Source: Lyngbya sp. HA4199-MV5 (lineage in GTDB: Bacteria; Cyanobacteriota; Cyanobacteriia; Leptolyngbyales; Leptolyngbyaceae). Taken from it: a DNA stretch of 64,000 nt. A program made the translations under genes and the position numbers. Each line of letters begins with the position of its first letter. The first letter of the stretch is position 1. The DNA lies in the NCBI GenBank assembly GCA_019359375.1, contig JAHHHL010000001.1:186001-250000 (forward strand). Reading direction: 5' to 3'. Under the pieces are notes generated by a model. The model made no database searches. It was not told the DNA's origin and was given only the letters and a program-made list of their open reading frames with translations. This document shows positions 58,152 to 64,000 of the stretch, piece after piece.

Positions 58152-58366
58152 ATGTTTTGCCTGATGAAACCTACAAATACATTGCTGCTAAGATTCAACA
58201 ACTCGCTGAGAACCCACTCCCTGATGGAGTGATCAAAATAAAAGGTGCTGACAACGAGTACCGCATTCGTAGCGGTGATTATCGCGTTCGTTATGAAGTC
58301 GATGATAGAGAGCTAACCGTTCTCCTCCTGCAATGCAAGCACCGGAAGGATGTTTACAGAAAGTGA
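58073..58366 (+). pseudogene. RelE/ParE-type toxin without a start codon
   Basis: The frame encodes a RelE-type toxin: GITYVIITPKSVQKQLDVLP, then LPDGVIKIKGADNEYRIRSG and DYRVRYEVDDRELTV, ending HRKDVYRK. A full-length protein should start near 58100, but the codon there is ATC; the open frame after the TGA at 58070 has no ATG, GTG or TTG until GTG at 58136. Starting at 58136 removes the first beta strand and gives 76 residues. One base change would turn ATC (58100-58102) into ATG. The toxin is thus probably inactive or weakly made. Confidence 0.65.
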
Positions 58367-58599
58367 TATTGCTTGCTTCACTTTAGACAATTCACGATCA
58401 GGAACAACTCACGACCAGAACCGAAAGCGACGCGAACAGCGGTACGATACCGTGTCTCAGCAAAAGGCTAAAGATCTTAGAGGTGATGCGAAGGTTATTA
58501 GCCGCTGCTGAACAAGTAGGTAGCCCTAATTGAACGTAGGATGTTCTAGGCGTAGCCGTAACGCATCAAATCCTTTGACTACCGCAATTCGCTGATTGG

Positions 58600-58989
58600 T
58601 CAAGCAAGTTCGTTAAACCTCTTAACTCCTTCGTCAGTTGGGATGTAGAGATATCTTTCACTGTCATAGGTAGTATCGCAGCTCCATGTCTTTGGATGGC
58701 GCAGAATTTCAAGCGCAAGCTCTTTGGAAACTAATTCCTCGGCAACAAATTGCCAGTGATTGTCATCTGACTTCTGAAAAATCTGCTTCGCAAAATAAAT
58801 TAAACCTTCTCTTTCAAGTGACCCTAAAGTATCAAGCGCAAGTTGATAAATATCTGCAATCGTTGAGTCAGGCTGATCAAAGTAAAAATGAATGACATAA
58901 ATAAGCAAGTCTAAGCGCATTCCACCCGCTTCATAATCTTCAATGATGTCATGAAGTACTGTAGTCTCAATATCAGACAGTTCAGCCAT
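58600..58989 (-). CDS. Hypothetical protein
   Basis: The 129-residue, acidic protein is mainly helical (SDIETTVLHDIIEDYEAGGM, YQLALDTLGSLEREGLIYFA) with two Cys-free halves and one late Cys (TWSCDTT). The local DNA is AT-richer than its surroundings, which suggests transfer. Its size and character resemble immunity or antitoxin proteins, but no family is recognised. It is 40 bp downstream of the CHAT-protein gene on the same strand. Confidence 0.7.
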   Translation of the reverse strand: MAELSDIETTVLHDIIEDYEAGGMRLDLLIYVIHFYFDQPDSTIADIYQLALDTLGSLEREGLIYFAKQIFQKSDDNHWQFVAEELVSKELALEILRHPKTWSCDTTYDSERYLYIPTDEGVKRFNELA

Positions 58990-59028
58990 TTGAAATATTA
59001 AGGAAGCAAACTAATTGGCGAAAGCTTT

Positions 59029-62000
59029 TTATTTGATTGCAAGGGTCGATCGCCAGTCACGAATGGCGGTTTCAGACCACATCCAATTTTTCGCCAATTC
59101 TTCTGGCTGGAAGTTGACCGGATCGTCTGCCAGCACCCGTTGACGGAGTTGAATCGCTTCGTTTTTGAGGCTGGCTTGCTTCGTTGGGGGCTGGTTTGCA
59201 GCCGTTTTTGCCGCGATAAGAGCTAGCCCTGCATACGCTGTGAGGATGGGCGATGGTGATGTGCTGGTCTGCGTTGCCGCTTTGGTGCTTTGACCACCCT
59301 CTAGCTTAGTTGCTTGCAGCCACGCGCGACTCGCCCGATCGACCTTGCCTTCAGTGTAGTAAGCAAAGCCCAACGCATTTTGGTACTGAGCGCTCGGTTG
59401 ACGCTTTGCAGCGGTTTCCCAGTAGCGGCGCGCATCATCTACGCTGTAATCGTTGTTGCCCACTTTGACAGACTGCCACGCAAGGCGACCCATGAGGAAG
59501 TTTACGGTTGGGTTCTCTGGCTCTCGCCCTAAGGCAGATGTCAGCACTGCCGCCGCCTGAACAAGGGCACCCCGATCGAACAGCGTTTCGATCGCCGCCT
59601 GAGCCTCGGTAAGCTTGCCCTGATTGAGCCGCTCTGTTGCTAGTGCTGCTACCAGATTTGTACTCAGTTGCTTTAATTCGCCGGTTGAATTGGCAGAAAA
59701 GGCTGTTTCGGCGGGTGGAAGCTGAGGCGTAGTAGGCAACCAGCGATCGCGGAAGAACCAACTGCCAGCTACCAGCGTTGCCACCATGCCAGCGCCGACC
59801 CACAGCAAGGGTTGACGATACCACGGGGCTTTTCTGTAGGCGATCGACGCAGAACCGCCGTCTGCCAATTGCAGATTGCGATCGGCATAGGCAAGCAAGG
59901 GTTGCTCGGTGCTGCGCCGTTGGGCTGGTGCGCGTTCTAGCAGCGCCTGCTTCGCTTCTCCGAGGTTGCCCTGCCGCAGCAGAGTCGCTTCTAAGTTGCG
60001 TTTAGCGCTGGTCAACTCTGGGTCAAGCTGAATCGCGTGGTCGTAAGACTGTACCGCATCGGTTAGATTGCCCTGCTGGTAAAGCGCCAGCCCCAATTGG
60101 TTATGTGCATCCGCTAGGGTGGGGTTAAGACGCAATGCCTGATGGTACGCCGCGATCGCCTCAGAGACATAGCCCTGCTGGTTGAGCGCCATCCCCAGGC
60201 GATAATAGGCATTGGCATCATTGGGGTTATCCTGTATCGCTTGATGACAGGTAGCGATCGCTTCCGTCAGCTTGCCAGTTTCCGCCAGCATTCTTGTCAG
60301 CTCTGAGTAAACTTCCACCTCGCTGGCATCAACGGCTGTGGAGGTCAGTGCGCCTCCAGGTTGAGTAGAGTCAAGCTCCGATGCGGCTGGTTCCAAAGGT
60401 GCCAGTTCATGAGGATAGTCGGGCAGAACCAGGTAGTCGTCGGCTTTAAAGGTGTAGCCCGCTTCAGGAAGCAGGTTTTCTGAAGGAGGGGCTGGCAGCA
60501 GACGATCGTCCTCTGATGGCTCGGAGGCGGCACCATAGGAAAGCTGATTGACCAGATGAGCGACGCTTTCCATATCGCTCTCATAGGCTGGATCGTCAAA
60601 TTCCAGCGCCTCCAGGTCACTGGATTCATCCTCAGTAGACGTGGACACATCCACCAACTCATCACGATCGGATTCAGCCTGCTTCAACGGGTTCAGTAAC
60701 GCTTCCGTCCCATCACGCAGAGCACTGACTGAGGGTAGCACGGACTCTAACGCGGCGAAGGGAGCGATCGGTTCGATCGTCTTGACCGGAGGGTCTGATT
60801 CCAGCAGGCGATCGACATCATTCATCTGCCCACTCAACCCATCCAGCGATTGCAGGTTGCCGTCAAATTCTGGATGCAGGTAGAGAATCGGCAGTGCCCA
60901 GTACAGTTGCTTGGAGCTATAGGAAGACACCAACCCCTGCCGCGCCCGATTCAGGCTGAGATCCACCGGATAAACCTGCTTCAAATTGCGGTAGAACAGG
61001 CGACTCAGGTTAAGCGCTACATCGTCTGGAATGCGCTCTGCCATTGCCAGAACTGCCGGAATGCCCCGCTTGACCAATGCCTCTGCCAGGTTGCCCTCAC
61101 CTGTTTCTGTCGCCGCTTCTGTCGTTGCCGTGTAGACTCCTCGACAGGAGTTGAAAACCGCCATGCGAATGCCGTTGTTCACCAGCAGCCCCGCCAGATC
61201 ATCGCCACTCAGGGTTTCCGTCAGCCCTGTTTTGCTGCTGACCAGATAGAGTTTGCCACCAGCCGCGCCCGAATTGCTGTGCCCTGCATAGTGCAGCACA
61301 TGGTAGTGGTTATGCTCCAGCGCTTGCGTAAGCTGTTCCCGTCCCGGTTGCTCCAGGATTGTTAGTTGAATCTCTGAGTAGCGGCTGCTGCCGTTCCGAC
61401 TCCCGTTTTGCAGGGTGGTTTCCAGTTCTTCCTGGAGGTACAGGGCTTCTTGTTTGAGCGCCAGCATTTCCTGATCGGTTGGGGCAGCCAGTACCAGGAG
61501 AATTTTGAGCGGTTGATTTGCTTCGGCGTTTGTGGGCGAGGATTGCACCAACGAAGCCATTGCAGCAAAGCTGGAATGATAGCGAGAGAAGACGACATCA
61601 GTGCCCGTGGCGATCGAGCGATTGCCCGCATGTAGCACTTCCCAGGGCAGACGTGGCAAGCGGGTATCTTTCAACCCTAACCGCAAGCGCAGCACCTCCT
61701 GCCGATGTTGAGCAATGCCCTGAGCGGTCATCCAGCTATCTCGAATCGTCCCTTGAAACAGCGCATTGTAAAGCTGTTGCCCCAGTGCCACCAGCGTTCC
61801 CTGTGCCTCTGAGGCTGGGTCAGAATTTGGCGTGGAGGCATCCGAAAAGGAATGGAGCATGTCACCCCGCAACAATCCCTGCAACGGGTCATTCATCAAC
61901 AAACTTGCCTGGGTCAACCACTCCTCGACGGGCCAGGTGACTTGTTCTTCTGCCAATGGCACACCTGGGGCTACCCGTTCCGTCCGTACAAGGTAGTCGT

Positions 62001-62043
62001 CTTCCCCTATCGGAGTCACAGAAATATGAAATTCCTGGGTCAC
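59029..62043 (-). CDS. CHAT-domain protease with TPR repeats and membrane anchor
   Basis: The 1004-residue protein has a caspase-like CHAT domain at about 175-410, with the catalytic pair H255 (LHYAGHSNSG) and C300 (AVFNSCRGV). A low-complexity acidic region follows (about 420-580). Three to four TPR repeats cover about 585-700 (YYRLGMALNQQGYVSEAIAAY). One membrane helix lies at about 748-765 (PLLWVGAGMVATLVAGSWFF), followed by more helical repeats at about 785-1000. CHAT-TPR proteins are proposed to act in regulated proteolysis, cell death or defence. No target or partner is evident apart from the small downstream gene. Confidence 0.88.
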   Translation of the reverse strand: MTQEFHISVTPIGEDDYLVRTERVAPGVPLAEEQVTWPVEEWLTQASLLMNDPLQGLLRGDMLHSFSDASTPNSDPASEAQGTLVALGQQLYNALFQGTIRDSWMTAQGIAQHRQEVLRLRLGLKDTRLPRLPWEVLHAGNRSIATGTDVVFSRYHSSFAAMASLVQSSPTNAEANQPLKILLVLAAPTDQEMLALKQEALYLQEELETTLQNGSRNGSSRYSEIQLTILEQPGREQLTQALEHNHYHVLHYAGHSNSGAAGGKLYLVSSKTGLTETLSGDDLAGLLVNNGIRMAVFNSCRGVYTATTEAATETGEGNLAEALVKRGIPAVLAMAERIPDDVALNLSRLFYRNLKQVYPVDLSLNRARQGLVSSYSSKQLYWALPILYLHPEFDGNLQSLDGLSGQMNDVDRLLESDPPVKTIEPIAPFAALESVLPSVSALRDGTEALLNPLKQAESDRDELVDVSTSTEDESSDLEALEFDDPAYESDMESVAHLVNQLSYGAASEPSEDDRLLPAPPSENLLPEAGYTFKADDYLVLPDYPHELAPLEPAASELDSTQPGGALTSTAVDASEVEVYSELTRMLAETGKLTEAIATCHQAIQDNPNDANAYYRLGMALNQQGYVSEAIAAYHQALRLNPTLADAHNQLGLALYQQGNLTDAVQSYDHAIQLDPELTSAKRNLEATLLRQGNLGEAKQALLERAPAQRRSTEQPLLAYADRNLQLADGGSASIAYRKAPWYRQPLLWVGAGMVATLVAGSWFFRDRWLPTTPQLPPAETAFSANSTGELKQLSTNLVAALATERLNQGKLTEAQAAIETLFDRGALVQAAAVLTSALGREPENPTVNFLMGRLAWQSVKVGNNDYSVDDARRYWETAAKRQPSAQYQNALGFAYYTEGKVDRASRAWLQATKLEGGQSTKAATQTSTSPSPILTAYAGLALIAAKTAANQPPTKQASLKNEAIQLRQRVLADDPVNFQPEELAKNWMWSETAIRDWRSTLAIK

Positions 62044-62753
62044 AGTTCTTCTCCAAGGAGACTATAGATGCAATCCCCTGTTTGTCTGCACGTCGATCGT
62101 ATGGGGCTAACCTATCTAATCAACGATCGCAGGGGTCAATCAGGGGAACTTGTTGTGATCTTGATCATGCTCACTCAGATTTAGGTTGCCCTACTGAAGC
62201 CATAACAACACAATCGGTCTAGGGTCTCCACAAAACGTAGCTCGATTGCAGACGACTTCAGAGAAAGGGCGGATGTTTTCGGTAAATGCACTGAGTCAGC
62301 AAACTCAGTTTTATTAAGTCTTATTGATCATGGCATGGGCTATGTCCGTGGATATTCTTCAACGGGGAACGTTACCGAAACTTCAAACAGCTTCCCAATT
62401 TCTTTAAGGAATCAGCGTAAAGTAAGCCGGAAAATACAGCTTTGCTCTAGAAGGTGAGGTGCAGCTAGTGGGGACAGGGTGTAGGGTGTGGGGTGTGGGG
62501 TGTAGAACCAAGACACAGACCAAAGGACAGACGCTAAGATACGGCTGCTTGTAAAGAACCATGTCTAATCCGTCGTCACTGTAAGTCCATAGTTTCATTC
62601 TAGGGAGTTCGATCGTCCGCTTGGGGAGGTGGTACACCCCTCGACAAGATTTGCAACAGTTTGAGCGCGAGATCGATCGGCATTCCAACGTAGAATTTAA
62701 GCATCGCTCCCGTCATGGTGGGCGATCGCTCATGTGTTGAAGAGGCTGATTCT
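62044..62753. repeat. Long intergenic region with GGTGTGG heptamers
   Basis: The 710-base gap includes, at 62469-62508, tandem GTGGGGT/GTAGGGT-type heptamers (AGGGTGTGGGGTGTGGGGT), the complement of the CACACCCTACACCC units inside the GT39 gene. The remainder, AT-rich near 62270-62420, shows no gene; a minus-strand frame at 62404-62688 runs through the repeat and was rejected. It must hold the promoter of the CHAT-protein gene. Confidence 0.6.
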
Positions 62754-63068
62754 ATGACGCGGGCTGTGATCAAATTTTCGTCGGAAGACTGCGGCATTTG
62801 CCACAAGATGTCGTTCTACGACCAGAAAGTGGTTGAGGAGCTTGGGCTTGAGTTCGTTAGCGTCAAGATGCAGGACACGGCGACCTATCGGAAGTACCGC
62901 AAGATTTTGCTGGCGCAGTATCCTGACAAAGCTGACATGGGGTGGCCCACCTATTTGATCTGTGACACTCCTGAAGGTGATTTCAAAATTTTGGGCGAAG
63001 TCAAAGGCGGACATCCCAAGGGCGAATTTCGTAGCCGCTTGCAGGAAGTGCTGGCAGAGACGAATTGA
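62754..63068 (+). CDS. Thioredoxin-like protein
   Basis: The 104-residue protein has a thioredoxin fold with the redox motif CGIC at residues 13-16 (FSSEDCGICHKMSFYDQKVV), close to the N-terminus. The cis-Pro is in WPTYLICD near residue 64. The Lys-rich segment before it (YRKYRKILLAQYPDKADMGW) is unlike classical thioredoxin. It is probably a specialised thiol-disulfide protein rather than TrxA. The ATG at 62754 has GAGG eight bases upstream; the GTG/ATG at 62715 is less likely. Confidence 0.87.
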   Translation: MTRAVIKFSSEDCGICHKMSFYDQKVVEELGLEFVSVKMQDTATYRKYRKILLAQYPDKADMGWPTYLICDTPEGDFKILGEVKGGHPKGEFRSRLQEVLAETN

Positions 63069-63919
63069 GTTGCATAGGACTTACGCACTTGGCACTTGAA
63101 ACATCCTTAAGAAAGGGAGGAACTCCGAAAGCCCCTCTTTAATAGGGTTGAGGATCTCCTCTGCTTAATTCTCTTCTGTCTCTCTAAAGTAGATGAAAAG
63201 ATGCGTTGTCAGTTTGATTGCTGCACCCGTGGACAAATAAAGCCATTCATCTTGTGCCGCAGTTGCTCAAAACCAGCTTCTTAGTTTTGTCAGTCAGGCA
63301 GATCTTGCCACATAGGGTCACGTTGACGCAGATTTTCACGATCGACCTGGAAGCGGATGCATTAACAGGTCTACGACATTGGCTTCAGAGGCAGTATCTA
63401 CAAATCATTGCTCCTCGGTTCACCAACACTCACGCTGCCAATAACTCAAAAAACTGTTCCTCCAAAAAGCAATCCAGGAGCAGTGATCCCGCAGTGAAGT
63501 ACATCACCTGGTCTGAACGCTAGGGGCTGTCATCAATTACTACGACACATCAGTTGCAGCAAGGCTTACAGCCCCTGACCTGGTGTGTTGGTACGGGCGC
63601 GGTAATGCTGGTACCGCAAGGCTTCGGAGCTGAATTGATGACGCGCCCTAGCATGGAAGCCTTCTTCACTTCTAACTCCTGGCTTCTGAATGGTACTGTA
63701 TACCCAACTGCCTAAACCTTAAGAAACCTGCTTGGTTTCGCCCCACGGTCAGTAGCCAGCGAAACAGTAGATTAAAGCTTTTGGATGATAATCTCCGTTC
63801 TTACGAACCCCCGGTACTATAGCCGTAGCGACGATCGCCACTGCGATGATCTAGTCAGCCCGTAGCGTGTTGTACGCTGCCAACCTGCCAACTCTGCGTC
63901 CATCTCTTAGGAGTCACTC
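63069..63919. other. Long intergenic region upstream of transaldolase
   Basis: These 851 bases hold TAGGACTTACGCA near 63075, which is the complement of the GCGTAAGTCCTA end of the 97-bp repeat, and MITE copy B at 63520-63651. The frame at 63218-63523 does not look like a protein. The last 15 bases carry the transaldolase ribosome binding site. Confidence 0.5.
63520..63651 (+). mobile_element. MITE copy B (131-bp CTAGGG family)
   Basis: It starts CTAGGGGCTGTCATCAATTA and ends TTGATGACGCGCCCTAG, with inverted terminal repeats of about 18 bases. It aligns throughout with copies A and C (inverted). It has no coding capacity. Confidence 0.85.
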
Positions 63920-64000
63920 ATGGCAAAGAATTTACTCGAACAACTGCGGGAGATCACGGTTGTCGTCGCAGACACCGGGGATATTCAGGCGATCGAAACC
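63920..64000 (+). CDS. tal: Transaldolase, N-terminal part (cut by window edge)
   Basis: The first 27 residues (AKNLLEQLREITVVVADTGD) match the start of cyanobacterial transaldolase, the pentose-phosphate enzyme that moves a dihydroxyacetone unit between sugar phosphates. The ATG at 63920 follows TTAGGAG at a distance of nine bases. The gene continues beyond the window, so the catalytic Lys cannot be checked. Confidence 0.8.
   Translation, partial: MAKNLLEQLREITVVVADTGDIQAIET

Noticed and set aside
58136-58366. Intact 76-residue RelE toxin starting at GTG 58136
   Set aside because: It would lack the conserved first beta strand, which is still encoded just upstream; treated as a disrupted gene instead.
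62404-62688. Minus-strand frame of 94 codons
   Set aside because: The HPTPHTLHPVPTS part is a translated GGTGTGG heptamer tract; no ribosome binding site or folded region.
63218-63523. Plus-strand frame of 101 codons before the MITE
   Set aside because: No ribosome binding site, mixed composition, and it ends at the edge of MITE copy B; most likely chance.

Overview
The window looks like chromosomal DNA of a cyanobacterium, probably a Leptolyngbya-like lineage (that level is an inference). The evidence is dense HIP1-type GCGATCGC/CGATCG words, a carboxysomal-type carbonic anhydrase, a flavodiiron Flv3/Flv1 pair, four SLH-OprB 'iron uptake' porins, CHASE2-kinase, CHAT-TPR and DUF4347 proteins, and many interspersed short repeats. 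Most genes are housekeeping or envelope genes. No prophage, CRISPR array or rRNA was seen; there is one tRNA.

Layout. 1-10.4 kb: the 3' end of an unknown gene, a CHASE2 Ser/Thr kinase (-), an RsuA-type pseudouridine synthase overlapping a RodZ-like gene, msrA, a PG-binding/transglutaminase pair (-), ccaA, a lipoprotein and a conserved hypothetical. 10.4-15 kb: a MITE-like insertion, then flv3-flv1 (-). 15.2-18.1 kb: an overlapping P-loop ATPase/TPR-membrane gene pair, the best candidate here for an undescribed two-component NTPase system. 18.5-25 kb: glgX, a copper export operon (HMA chaperone, CopA, small membrane protein; -) behind a MerR-type dyad promoter, and a Gfo/Idh/MocA dehydrogenase. 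25-31.7 kb: an exported protein with an L,D-transpeptidase-like motif, MgtC, and two GT39 membrane glycosyltransferases, one carrying an in-frame low-complexity repeat insertion. 31.9-35.3 kb: a 1144-aa DUF4347/delta-60/cadherin-like surface protein (-). 35.8-39.8 kb: ECF sigma/anti-sigma, tRNA-Pro, a DnaJ-domain protein, and an Rrf2 regulator-cysK operon. 40.1-48.6 kb: a tandem array of four porins (-), three followed by clear intrinsic terminators. 48.9-56 kb: amidase, glycosyltransferase, MFS, recO, deoC and MAPEG, all on the minus strand. 56.4-62 kb: an accessory stretch with a membrane protein, a Uma2 nuclease-fold protein, a toxin-antitoxin pair whose toxin has lost its start codon, a small unknown and a CHAT-TPR protein. 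62.7-64 kb: a thioredoxin-like protein and the start of transaldolase.

The intergenic DNA is full of mobile or repetitive sequence: a ~131-bp MITE family (three full copies and one fragment), a 97-bp repeat with two AAACCTCNGAGGTTT palindromes (two copies), a 99-bp MITE-like element with an 8-bp target duplication and a perfect 38-bp palindrome, a 34-bp palindrome with a decayed relative, and many heptamer tracts (GGCAGAR and its complement, GGTGTGG). All calls come from reading the sequence and recognising motifs; no database search was possible.
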